A DNA stretch of 42,534 bases from NCBI GenBank assembly GCA_964438975.1, contig CAYTMU010000035.1, positions 1 to 42,534 on the forward strand, read 5' to 3'. Each line of letters opens with the position of its first letter. Position 1 is the stretch's first letter. This document shows, piece after piece, positions 26,644 through 36,200 of this stretch. The notes under the pieces were generated by a model, which did no database searches, was not told the origin of the DNA, and was given only the letters and a program-made list of their open reading frames with translations. This DNA comes from Chryseosolibacter sp964438975 (GTDB taxonomy: Bacteria > Bacteroidota > Bacteroidia > Cytophagales > Cyclobacteriaceae). A program made the translations under genes and the position numbers.

Positions 26644-27471
26644 ATGAAAAGAATCATCACTTTGATCGGTTTCATTACATGCCTGGCGGCGTATCCGGTC
26701 TGTTCGCAAGTGGTCCATATGGGTGTAAAAGCGGGGCCACAGATGACTTGGATGGGAATAGATGATAAATCCTTCAAAGATCAGGTGAAAGTAAATCCAC
26801 AGATCGGGTACAGCGGTGGTTTGGTTCTGTCGTTCAAGGTCAAGGAACGTTATTTCCTCCATACGGAATATCTCTACTCTACCAAAGGTAAGATCAACCG
26901 CGGACGAGTGGATAAAATGCTGGAGGATCGTGTGACCTATAATTACATTGACGTCCCGTTGTTGTACAATGTACACTTCCGCAGCCGTCTTCAAGGTTCC
27001 CGGGAGTTCAAATGGTACGCCGGCGCAGGGCCACTTTTCAGCTACTGGCTCGGCGGCCGGGGAACGATCAACTCCGACGAGTTCGCCGAGAATGCATTTC
27101 CACCTCTCAAATACAAAATACTCTTCGGTGAGCGTGGGGAAGATATCGGCGAGATCGAGGCGATCTATATGCAGGATGTCAATCGATTTCAACTCGGATT
27201 TAATCTCGGCGGCGGCCTGATGCTGGAACCCGCGAACGGCGGAAAGATCATGTTCGATCTGCGATTTGACATCGGTCACACATGGATGGGCACTTCCACG
27301 AGCGCCGATTACGTTCTGCCTGTCACCTATGATGACAACCTGAAGGCGAGGAACATGGCACTGCGATTCTCAGTCATGTATCTCTTCGAACGAAACCTCG
27401 ACAAGAAAGTCCGCAACAAAGGAAAGAGCAATGTCATGAAGAAAGGCAGGATGCTGAAACGAAAAAATTAA
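26644..27471 (+). CDS. Outer-membrane beta-barrel protein (PorT-like/OMP_b-brl type) with basic tail
   Basis: 275 residues from the ATG at 26644, chosen because it is preceded by AAAGGAAG and begins a clear signal peptide 'MKRIITLIGFITCLAAYPVCSQ'. The GTG at 26527 would add 39 unrelated residues. The mature part has alternating hydrophobic strands: 'MGVKAGPQMTWMG', 'YFLHTEYLYSTKGK', 'YNYIDVPLLYNVHF', 'FKWYAGAGPLFSYWLGG', 'FQLGFNLGGGLMLEP'. This pattern is typical of the Bacteroidota beta-barrel families often annotated as porin or PorT. The last about 25 residues are strongly basic ('KKVRNKGKSNVMKKGRMLKR'). It is paralogous to the convergent gene next to it. The specific role is unknown. Confidence 0.85.
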   Translation: MKRIITLIGFITCLAAYPVCSQVVHMGVKAGPQMTWMGIDDKSFKDQVKVNPQIGYSGGLVLSFKVKERYFLHTEYLYSTKGKINRGRVDKMLEDRVTYNYIDVPLLYNVHFRSRLQGSREFKWYAGAGPLFSYWLGGRGTINSDEFAENAFPPLKYKILFGERGEDIGEIEAIYMQDVNRFQLGFNLGGGLMLEPANGGKIMFDLRFDIGHTWMGTSTSADYVLPVTYDDNLKARNMALRFSVMYLFERNLDKKVRNKGKSNVMKKGRMLKRKN

Positions 27472-27480
27472 GCGCGGGGG

Positions 27481-28293
27481 TTATTTCCGCCTTTTCGGTT
27501 TATTCGGCTTGACTGTACTCTTTCCACGCTTGCGATCTTCAATCTTGAGATCGATCATATAAGATAAGGAAAGCCGAATGCCGTTGTTTCGCGCCTGAAG
27601 CACATCCTCATAGTACGTCGGCACAAAAGTGCCGTTGCTGGTGCGAGAGAGAAAGCTATGACCAAGTTCGTAGCGCAGCAACACCAGGATACGCTGGCGC
27701 GGCAACGGTTCTACGACGAACCCCGTTGCAAAATTCAATCCGAGCTGCACACGGTTAGGCTCCACAACGTTCATTTCATTCATCCGTGGCTCGCTATCCT
27801 CCTCTCTGAAGGCAATGGTGTAGTCCAGTTGGCGATCGCCGAAGTCTGCACTTTCCGCCAGATCGCTGTTGTACAGTGTTCCCTTTCCCCCGAGCCAATA
27901 ACTGACGTTCGGACCAATGCCGAGAAAGTACTTGAATTCTTTTCCATTGTCGAGCCTTGCGCGGAAATCAACAGCATAGATGATCGGCATTTCCAGGTAA
28001 TCATATCGCACCTTGTTCGTCAGCATGCGGTCCTGTAACCCTTCCACCGTTCTGCCCTTTGTCGAATAAAGTAGTGAGGTATACAGGAAGAACCGGTTGC
28101 GCACCTTCATCGAAAAATTGGCACCGGCGTGCCATCCCCAGTGACCCTTGACATCATACGAGTCGTAGTGACTGCTCTCGTCAAACCTGGACCACGAGTA
28201 CTGTCCTCCGGCAATAGGTCCCACGTATACCTGGGCATAAGCGCCGGATACTCCGGAAAGGAGAAGACCCAAAACAAACAGTGGTACTTTCAT
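27481..28293 (-). CDS. Outer-membrane beta-barrel protein, paralogue of its neighbour, with basic tail
   Basis: 270 residues with signal peptide 'MKVPLFVLGLLLSGVSGAYAQ'. Strand-by-strand it matches the gene at 26644: 'FFLYTSLLYSTKGR', 'VRYDYLEMPIIYAVDFRARL', 'FKYFLGIGPNVSYWLGG', 'RVQLGLNFATGFVVEP', 'LSLSYMIDL'. It also ends in a basic tail ('RKRGKSTVKPNKPKRRK') that shares the 'GKS' motif but not the remaining sequence. The stop codons of the two convergent genes are only 9 bp apart, with no room for a bidirectional terminator. This suggests a tail-to-tail duplication. Function unknown. A periplasmic or cell-wall contact for the tail is a guess. Confidence 0.85.
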   Translation of the reverse strand: MKVPLFVLGLLLSGVSGAYAQVYVGPIAGGQYSWSRFDESSHYDSYDVKGHWGWHAGANFSMKVRNRFFLYTSLLYSTKGRTVEGLQDRMLTNKVRYDYLEMPIIYAVDFRARLDNGKEFKYFLGIGPNVSYWLGGKGTLYNSDLAESADFGDRQLDYTIAFREEDSEPRMNEMNVVEPNRVQLGLNFATGFVVEPLPRQRILVLLRYELGHSFLSRTSNGTFVPTYYEDVLQARNNGIRLSLSYMIDLKIEDRKRGKSTVKPNKPKRRK

Positions 28294-28386
28294 AGCTAAA
28301 AACCGGTCGATCCCCGAAAAATCCGTCCCTTCTACCTTTACCCCGCACGGAAGATGCTGCTAAATAGGAAAAAACACTGTATATTC

Positions 28387-28413
28387 GTAAGTTTTATGTA
28401 AGGTAAAACTTAC
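28387..28413. promoter_or_regulatory. Perfect 10-bp inverted repeat upstream of the PorP-SPOR gene
   Basis: GTAAGTTTTA (28387-28396), a 7-nt spacer TGTAAGG, then TAAAACTTAC (28404-28413), its exact reverse complement. It ends in TTACTTTG (28410-28417), which resembles a -7 box. No T-run follows immediately, so a regulator-binding operator or RNA hairpin is more likely than a terminator. It lies in the divergent region between the beta-barrel gene and the PorP-SPOR gene. Confidence 0.5.
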
Positions 28414-28474
28414 TTTGATCTTTTGTAGAGACTTTCATTTAAGTTTCGGTGAAACCACTTTTTTACAGCGCAAA

Positions 28475-28500
28475 CAGACGGCACGACGTCTGATTTTTTG
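28475..28500 (+). terminator. Short hairpin followed by a T-run in the leader of the PorP-SPOR gene
   Basis: CAGACG (28475-28480), loop GCACGA, CGTCTG (28487-28492), then ATTTTTTG. The shape is that of a small intrinsic terminator on the plus strand, but it lies just 26 bp before an ATG with only a weak 6-bp stem. It could act as an attenuator of the adhesin operon or be fortuitous. Confidence 0.3.
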
Positions 28501-28525
28501 TGACATTAACCATTGATACCTGTTA

Positions 28526-29842
28526 ATGGATAGAACGCGCAATCTGCTTATCGCCTTGACCTTTATCCAGTTTGTGTGGTGCGGAAGCGCTGTCGCACAA
28601 AATTTCCCCGTATACAACAGTTACTACATCAACCCGTATCTATACAATCCCGCGGAAGCTGCCACGGATTATACATATGTATTTATCAATCACCGCCAAC
28701 AATGGATGAATGTAGAAGGCGCACCGGTCCTGACGACGGTCAACTTCACGACCATGCTCGACAACTCGAATTCGGCGGTGGGTGCCAGGCTTTCGTCTTT
28801 CAAGCGAGGCATGCTTAACACAAGCGATGTGTTGCTCACGTACGCGTACGGGATCGGGCTGAGCCAGAAAAGCCGATTGTTCTTCGCCCTTTCGGGTGGC
28901 GCGATCAGCAACAATATCAATATTGAAGATGCTGACTTGTCGGACCCGGCCATCGCTGACTATCTCGCAAATAATATTCAGCCCACGGGCAACTTCGGGA
29001 TGATGATCAAATCCGAGTCAGGTTTCAACTTCGGCGTGGCTCTTCCACAACTGTTCGCCCCCCGGTTCAACAGTGCTGCCAATTTCGAGAATACATCGGT
29101 GTCGCCATTGGACAACGTTATTGTATCGGCCTACTACCGAAAGAAGCTGGCCGGGAAAATGGTCAGTCGACGGAGAAAAGGGGTCAGTCGGAGGGTAAAG
29201 ACGGATGAAAGTTATGCGCCCCTGGAATTCTATCTTCTGTACAAGCATGCGAAAGCGGGGAACAGCCAGGCGGAAGCAATGGTCAAACTAAACCTCTCGG
29301 AAAACTTCTGGCTTGGCGCCGGATACCGCCAGTCGTATGGCATGAGCGGGTCACTGGGATTCGCCTTCAACAGGCTCTTGCTGAGTTATTCATATGAACC
29401 GGGTAATCAGCCGGAACCTGCCTTCTCGCGGGGCACACACGAAGTACAACTCGGTTTGAAACTGGGGTCGTCGAAATCTTTCCGCAAGAAAGCTCCGGTA
29501 CTCCTTTCACGCCTGACCCAACAGACTGTTACTCACTCGTCTCGATTCAAGCAGGAAGTACCTCCTCTGAATAGTGCGATCCAGACAACCACGGTGGCGA
29601 AAGCGAAGTACTACGTCGTGATCAAGGTGTTCCCGGACTTTACCGCAGCGGACAAATACAAACAGGAACTCCGCGATGAGAAATACAACTCCAACGTCTT
29701 CTACTATGAGAAAGACCGGAGGTACTATGTACACATCCTGGAAACAGAAAAAGCCGCGGAAGCGCACCAGGAAGTCAGGAATCTGAAAACATATACAAAA
29801 CTGAAGACCGCGAGAGTACTCGCGATCGACCCGAAAAAATAG
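28526..29842 (+). CDS. PorP/SprF-family membrane protein fused to a SPOR-like domain
   Basis: 438 residues with signal peptide 'MDRTRNLLIALTFIQFVWCGSAVAQ'. The PorP/SprF part (about 26-315) opens 'NFPVYNSYYINPYLYNPAEA' and continues 'INHRQQWMNVEGAP', ending 'RGTHEVQLGLKL'. A basic insert 'SRRRKGVSRRVK' sits near 205. A Ser/Thr-rich linker leads to a SPOR-like domain (about 362-432; 'KYYVVIKVFPDFTAADKYKQ', 'YYEKDRRYYVHILETEKAAE'). SPOR domains bind glycan strands of peptidoglycan lacking stem peptides, so this version may tie the secretion partner to the cell wall. It precedes its adhesin-like partner (36-bp gap), whereas the other two PorP genes here follow theirs. Confidence 0.9.
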   Translation: MDRTRNLLIALTFIQFVWCGSAVAQNFPVYNSYYINPYLYNPAEAATDYTYVFINHRQQWMNVEGAPVLTTVNFTTMLDNSNSAVGARLSSFKRGMLNTSDVLLTYAYGIGLSQKSRLFFALSGGAISNNINIEDADLSDPAIADYLANNIQPTGNFGMMIKSESGFNFGVALPQLFAPRFNSAANFENTSVSPLDNVIVSAYYRKKLAGKMVSRRRKGVSRRVKTDESYAPLEFYLLYKHAKAGNSQAEAMVKLNLSENFWLGAGYRQSYGMSGSLGFAFNRLLLSYSYEPGNQPEPAFSRGTHEVQLGLKLGSSKSFRKKAPVLLSRLTQQTVTHSSRFKQEVPPLNSAIQTTTVAKAKYYVVIKVFPDFTAADKYKQELRDEKYNSNVFYYEKDRRYYVHILETEKAAEAHQEVRNLKTYTKLKTARVLAIDPKK

Positions 29843-29878
29843 GTTACTTCACGAGTCGCCGACGATATTCATAAAGCC

Positions 29879-32800
29879 ATGAAAGTGACGCCTGAACGCA
29901 TACGACCGATTCTCCTGATCTGCGCCCTGGCATTTTACTCGGTGTGCTCTGCGCAAAAGCCTGTTATCCAGCAGGTCGATAGGGTAAAAGGGGCCAACGG
30001 GGAGATCGTCACACTCACGGGTACGTTTAACGGCGATGCCTCAAACCTTGCCGTCACATTCGGCGCGATGCGGGGTGTCGTTCAGTTCGCCTCCGAGCAG
30101 TTGCTCGAAGTCGCTGTACCCTCCGGTGCAACGTATGACAACATCGTTGTTTCCGATGTGACAACAGGAATGAGTGACGAGACTGCGTTTCCGTTCCTGT
30201 ACAGTTTCGGCGGTAGCCACGGGATCACCGCCGCCGACCTTGAAGGACAACCCGACTTCGACGCGGAGAGCGGACTTTATGATATGTGTATGTGCGACTT
30301 CGATCAAGACGGTCGCACAGATGTCGCGACGGCAAACGACGGCTCTAACAACGTCACAGTTCTGCGAAATACCACTGCCACTCCCGGTCTGGGGACAATT
30401 GGATTTACCCGGATACAATTCCTGATCGGCACGCGATCGATCCACGCGCGATGTGGTGATCTTAACGGTGACGGGAAGCCCGACCTCGTCATCTCGGAAG
30501 GCGGGCCCGCCGGTGACCGGCTCTTTATTTTCCGCAATACCAGTACCGGCCCCGGTGTAGTGACTTTTTCGATCCAATCGATCACGCTCACCGGCAAAAA
30601 GGTGAAACGCGTAGACATCGCCGATCTTGACAACGATGGCAAACCCGAATTGATCGTAACGAACCAGACCGGTAACAATGTGACGGTACTGGTTAACCAA
30701 AGCACTACCGGCGCTGTCGCCTTCTCCCCTACGTACATCACACTTTTGATCCCTGATATCGCCAGCACTGATGGTCTCGCGGTAGAGGATCTTAATGGCG
30801 ACGGCCTTCCCGATATTGTCACGAGCCAGTTCCTTACGCAGACCAGTAACTTGTTCATCCTGCGGAACACCAGCATACCGGGCAATGTCTCCTTTGTATT
30901 CGACCAGATACTTACCATCAGCGGCACTGTCGTAAACATCCGTGTCGGTGATCTGGATGGAGACGGTAAACCCGACATCGCGGCGACCCAACTGATCAGC
31001 AACTCGCTCACGCTCTTCCGAAATCAAACATCTGGCGCGATCGCCTTTGCGGCACCGACGAGTTTTGCCACCTCCACACGTCCGTGGGGATTGGACTTTG
31101 GCGATATCGATGGCGACGGCAAACCCGACATCATCGTCGGATCGCTCGACAAATCTGTAACCATACTCAACAACAACAGTTCATCCGGAACCTTTAGCTT
31201 CTCCACCCTCGTCCATCCCGTGACCTATATAAACAGGCACGTAGGTGTCGGCGACGTCGATGGCGACGGCAAACCCGACATCGCGTTCACCAGCGTCGAC
31301 GATAACGGCAACAACATCCTTGCTTCCAAGATCTCGATCTTGCGAAACAGGAGTTGCCTGGTGCCGGCCATCGACCCCGCAGGACCGATTACAATATGCG
31401 CTGGCTTTCCGTTGAAGCTGACTACGCCGGAAAACAAGGGTGTAAGCTACGAGTGGAAAAATGGAGCTTCAACCGTTGCGAACGGTTTGAACGCATTCTT
31501 CGACGTGACCGCCAGTGGATCGTACACGGTGATCGCGACCGGTGAAGGTGGCGCGTGTTCGGAGACATCCAATACCGTCGTCGTGACAGTCGATCCCGGT
31601 ACCACATCAGGGACCGCAGTTCCAACCAACGACGGACCGGTGTGCCTCGGTAGCACACTTTCACTTTCCGTGAACAACGTCAGCGCGACGAGTTATAGCT
31701 GGAGCGGCCCCGCCGGGTACGTCGGCTCTGGTCTTAACCCAGCACCGATCGCCAACTTCCAGCAGGTAAATGCAGGGCGGTATTATCTTGACGTCATCGT
31801 CAACGGATGTATTGCTCAACAAGCTTCAACCGTCGTAGAAGTGATCAGTGTTCCAGACTTTCAGATCACCTATACCGGCTCTGATGTTATTTGTCCCCCG
31901 GATACCAAGACATTGACACTCGTTCCAAATGATCCTGACTTCACTTACCAGTGGGCTGAACGTACAACGGGAAATATCTCCGGCGCAACAGGCAGCACAC
32001 TACCCGTGACCGCGTCGGGCGAGTATTTCGTCAAAGCACAGTACACGGCGAATCCTTCGTGCGCGACCCTGGAGACCGACGACGCGACCATCACCTTTAC
32101 AACACCCCCTGTAGCCGACTTTGTTGCGCCGGGTACCGCCTGCACCAGCCAGGTGATCAATTTTGAAAACCAGAGCACCGGAGACGCATCTCTTACACGC
32201 TTCTACGAATGGAATTTTGGTAACTCGCAGACCTCAACACTGGAGAATCCAACATTCCAGTACACTGCTGCCAGCACCTATACCATTACCCTAAAGGTCA
32301 CTTACAACAGCGGCGCCTGTGAGGACGTCACCAGCAAGAGCATCACCATTCAAAGCGCGCCCTCCGTCTCGGTGACGACACCGGGTAGCGATTTCTCGCT
32401 CTGTCCGGATGAGTCTCTTCAACTCGGCGTCAACGGGACCTTTAGCAGTTACCTGTGGAGTACTGGAGCAACCACTCCAACCATTGACGTGACACAACCC
32501 GGCAACTACTCCGTCGATGTGACCACCGCGACGTGCATCATCACCGCAGCGGTCAACGTGGCAGAACTCGACGCTCCGAACATCGTCGTTGTGGCTGATC
32601 CTGTCGAGGTCAACGAAGGTGAAAGTTCACAGCTCGCCGCTACGGGGCTCGCCACCTATCTGTGGGACCCCGCTGCAACACTGAGCGATCCGGCGTCGCC
32701 GAACCCTATTGCAACACCGACCGCCACCACGGTCTACACCGTTCAGGGTGCCGGCAGCAGCGGATGTCCCGGTCTGGCGACGGTCGAGGTGCGGGTGAAA

Positions 32801-33088
32801 GGCGATCTGATCGCTAACAAGCTCGGACCCGGAAAATTCATTTCTCCAAACAACGGCGACAACATCAACAATGTCTGGTTAGTGGACAGAATTCTCGACT
32901 ACCCACAATGTGCCGTCAATATCTACGACGATAAGGGTGTGAAGGTCTACGATGCAAAACCGTATAACAACGACTGGGATGGAACATTCAACGGCAGACA
33001 TTTACCCGACGGCGTCTATTATTATGTCATCCGGTGTGACGGCGAAGAGAGTACTCCGCGCGTTGGCAGCATCACTATTCTCAGATAG
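29879..33088 (+). CDS. T9SS-secreted seven-blade propeller protein with IPT, Ig-like and PKD domains
   Basis: 1069 residues. The signal peptide covers about the first 26 residues ('ILLICALAFYSVCSAQ'). An IPT/TIG domain follows (about 27-110; 'GANGEIVTLTGTFNGDASNL'), then seven FG-GAP/VCBS blades (about 120-490) with repeated 'GDLDGDGKPDI'-type calcium loops. Two Ig-like domains with Cys, a PKD domain (about 740-825; 'FENQSTGDASLTRFYEWNFG') and a further Ig-like repeat follow. The C-terminal type-B sorting domain is about 975-1069 ('GKFISPNNGDNINNVWLVDR', 'LPDGVYYYVIRCDG'). It should be exported by the type IX system and stay at the surface. It forms an operon with the PorP-SPOR gene. Ligand unknown. 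Confidence 0.92.
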   Translation: MKVTPERIRPILLICALAFYSVCSAQKPVIQQVDRVKGANGEIVTLTGTFNGDASNLAVTFGAMRGVVQFASEQLLEVAVPSGATYDNIVVSDVTTGMSDETAFPFLYSFGGSHGITAADLEGQPDFDAESGLYDMCMCDFDQDGRTDVATANDGSNNVTVLRNTTATPGLGTIGFTRIQFLIGTRSIHARCGDLNGDGKPDLVISEGGPAGDRLFIFRNTSTGPGVVTFSIQSITLTGKKVKRVDIADLDNDGKPELIVTNQTGNNVTVLVNQSTTGAVAFSPTYITLLIPDIASTDGLAVEDLNGDGLPDIVTSQFLTQTSNLFILRNTSIPGNVSFVFDQILTISGTVVNIRVGDLDGDGKPDIAATQLISNSLTLFRNQTSGAIAFAAPTSFATSTRPWGLDFGDIDGDGKPDIIVGSLDKSVTILNNNSSSGTFSFSTLVHPVTYINRHVGVGDVDGDGKPDIAFTSVDDNGNNILASKISILRNRSCLVPAIDPAGPITICAGFPLKLTTPENKGVSYEWKNGASTVANGLNAFFDVTASGSYTVIATGEGGACSETSNTVVVTVDPGTTSGTAVPTNDGPVCLGSTLSLSVNNVSATSYSWSGPAGYVGSGLNPAPIANFQQVNAGRYYLDVIVNGCIAQQASTVVEVISVPDFQITYTGSDVICPPDTKTLTLVPNDPDFTYQWAERTTGNISGATGSTLPVTASGEYFVKAQYTANPSCATLETDDATITFTTPPVADFVAPGTACTSQVINFENQSTGDASLTRFYEWNFGNSQTSTLENPTFQYTAASTYTITLKVTYNSGACEDVTSKSITIQSAPSVSVTTPGSDFSLCPDESLQLGVNGTFSSYLWSTGATTPTIDVTQPGNYSVDVTTATCIITAAVNVAELDAPNIVVVADPVEVNEGESSQLAATGLATYLWDPAATLSDPASPNPIATPTATTVYTVQGAGSSGCPGLATVEVRVKGDLIANKLGPGKFISPNNGDNINNVWLVDRILDYPQCAVNIYDDKGVKVYDAKPYNNDWDGTFNGRHLPDGVYYYVIRCDGEESTPRVGSITILR

Positions 33089-33221
33089 GACTGTCCGGGA
33101 CTCCATCTGTCGCCGTTAAACGACGGCTATCGGTCAAAACCTTCAGGATGGCCGAAAATCAAAGTTTTCACTGCTTTGCCCGGGTTACAACACCACTACC
33201 CTGCCTATTAAATCCTGATAG

Positions 33222-33239
33222 CGGAATCGTATAATTCCG
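33222..33239. promoter_or_regulatory. 6-bp dyad before the second large adhesin
   Basis: CGGAAT (33222-33227), spacer CGTATA, ATTCCG (33234-33239). Just after it is TAACTTTA, a near match to a -7 box, 20 bp before the ATG at 33268. A regulator-binding site is possible. The stem is short. Confidence 0.35.
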
Positions 33240-33267
33240 TAACTTTAACCACCTAATACTGAAGGTC

Positions 33268-36200
33268 ATGAAAAGGCTGATGGTTCTGTGCTCCGTATGC
33301 TTCAATCTCCTGGTGCTCCCGTTGGCAGCGCAGGAAATATGTAACAACGGGCGCGATGACGACGGCGACGGATTCATCGATTGCTACGACTCAGACTGCG
33401 CTGTAAGCACGTTCTGCAAAGGATTCTACCTGGGAGATGAAGCGATGTGCGAGGCCACTCCCCCGGCGTTCCCCCAGTTCACGATGACGCTGGATTTCGC
33501 TTCTCCAAATGAGACGACTAACCACCTCTCCCGGATGGCAATCGGCGATCTTAACCGCGACGGGATACCCGAGATCGTCACCATGAACCGATATACCGAC
33601 AAGATCTTCATTCTCAACGGTAAAGATGGAACTGTCCAACACGAAAAGAAGGTCGATTTTGACCCGAACTGGGAAGTCGCCATCGCCAACCTCGACAACG
33701 ACAATTGTGGGGAGATTTTCTTTTTCGGAAGCTTTGATCCGCCGGGCAACAACAACGACGGATACTACATATTCGCTTACGACTGTGAACTCAATTTCCT
33801 CTGGCGCACGGAAGAACGGCTCCGCGGCGACCCCATCAACTATGGTCTGGCAGACTTTGACGGCGACGGCAAAGTCGAGTTGTATGTTAAAGACGAGATA
33901 TACGACGCGCACACCGGGATCCGCCTGGTGAAGTCCACCGCGTCGAGCTGGACCAAAATAAACGGTGGTCCGGTGGCTGTCGATATCGAAGGTGACTACC
34001 GTCTCGAACTCGTATTGGGCCTTTCGATCTACACCGTTGACCTCGGTCCCCGCACGAAAGATGCCGGGTCGCTTTCACTGCTGAAAAGCCGGTCGGAATA
34101 TTTTATCAGGAATGAGTATAATGCCACCAGTGTAGCCGACTACAACCAGGACGGATACCTGGATATTCTTGCATCCGGGTCGACGAGTTCGAACGGAAGC
34201 AACACCACCGTGTTCTTCTGGGATGTTCACAACAACAGCATCCTCACCTACAGCGATCCGATTCCCGGAAAGATCTCGATCTACGCCTGTCCTACGAAAG
34301 AGGAGGAAGCTTACAAGAACGGGTGGAGGAACGGAACCGGGCGGATCAACATCGGCGACCTCGATGGCGATGGGAAACTGAACGCGTCTTATGTCTCGGG
34401 TAAGTACCTGTACGCACTTGACGAAAACATGCAGCCCCTGCCGTGGAGTCCGAAACTCGTCAACGAGGAGACTTCCGGACACACAGGCTGTACGTTGTTC
34501 GACTTTAACGGCGACGGCAAGTCGGAGATCGTATATCGCGACGAACGGTTTCTCTATATCATCAACGGAACTGACGGAAGTATCTACAACCAGCAGACAT
34601 GTATTTCGCGGACGAACCGCGAATATCCGATCGTGGCAGACGTCGACGCCGATGGCTCGACGGAGTTGTGCGTTACTTGTGGCTTTGACGACCAGTCGGC
34701 CGTGGACAATTTCTGTACACTCAGCAACTCCCGCTACTCGCACGTCAGGGTATACAAATCAGCCAGCGATCCATGGGTACCCGCACGCCGCGTATGGAAC
34801 CAGCACGGATACTTTAATGTGAACATCAACGACGATCTCACCATCCCGGAACGGCAGCAGAAGCATCACATGGTGTTCTCGACGGGAAGTTGTACAGACG
34901 GCCCCAATCGCCCCCTGAACACATTCCTCAACCAGACACCCTTCCTCAACCAGGACGGATGTCCGACGTATAAATCGCCCAACCTGGCTCACGTAGAGAA
35001 TTCGCTGGTCGTAAACCATCCAACGTGCCCCGATAGAAATTTCAACGTCAGTTTTCAGATCACCAACGTAGGTGACATCGGATTGAGCGGAGTGGTTCCG
35101 ATAACTTTCTACAACGGCGACCCGCTGGACCCGGCCGGAACGGCGATCAAGCTCAACACGATCCAGGTGACGCTCAACAACTTCGAAGTCGGGGATATCG
35201 TCTCCATCGATGACGCACAGGTCACCGGTCCCGGTAGTCCGTTTATACTCTATATCTCACTGAACGACGCAGGCACGGAGATCCCGGTGGAATTTCCGAA
35301 TACGAACTTCCTGGAATGCGATTACAACGATAATATTATTTCCGCACCGGTCAATCCACTCCAGAACGTGATCAGTGCCCTCAAGATCCAGGATAACATC
35401 AAGTGCGTAGGCAGCTCCTCCCCTGACAACGGAGCGGTAAGAGCGTTCATACCAACCGGCAACGGCGGGGAGAACACCTCGGAGTACAACTTTTACTGGT
35501 CGATCGGATCCGTGGCAAAACCCGCGCCCGCTGATTACACAGGAGCAACACTCAGTGGTATCCCCGAAGGGACTTACACCGTATACGCGATCCACAAGAC
35601 AGCGGAATGTAGTACCGAAAGCGCACAAGTCGTGGTGGGACGCGTCGAGAGCAACCTCGCGGTCACTATCGAATTGCTCAACGGCGACGACAACTGTACG
35701 ATCGCTAACGGAAGCCTCCGGGCGATCGTCAACGATACCGATGGCGATGGCGTGGGAGATCCTCCGCAGGACTTTACTTACGAATGGTATGACGGGAATG
35801 ACATATTCACCGATCCGCTCGTCAGTATCAATCACACCGCAACCGGACTCAAAAACAAAACCTATACCGTCGTCGTCACGGACCCCGTAACGGGATGCCG
35901 GAGTATCAGCTCCATGTTGGTACCCGACATGACGAACAAGCCCGTTGTCACACCGACGGTGGTAGACATCATCTGTTCGAACGCCAACTCCGGCTCAGTA
36001 TCAGCAACTGTCGGAGGAACGACAGCCGGCTACACATTTGAGTGGTATCGAGGAAGTGTGACCAAAGCGACTCCCGACTATACCGGGGAGACCGTGAATA
36101 ACCTGTCCGCTGGTAAGTACACCGTTGTCGCCACCGAGACAGGTTCGGAATGTACATCCGACCCGGTAACGGTGACGGTAGAGCAGACCGCGCGACCTGT

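Noticed and set aside
30041..31027. A 328-codon open frame antisense to the propeller region of the 1069-residue protein
   Set aside because: It mirrors the repeated calcium-loop codons on the coding strand and has no recognisable domain.
33089..33267. Intrinsic terminator after the 1069-residue protein gene
   Set aside because: A possible GCCG/CGGC stem near 33111-33130 has no following T-run.
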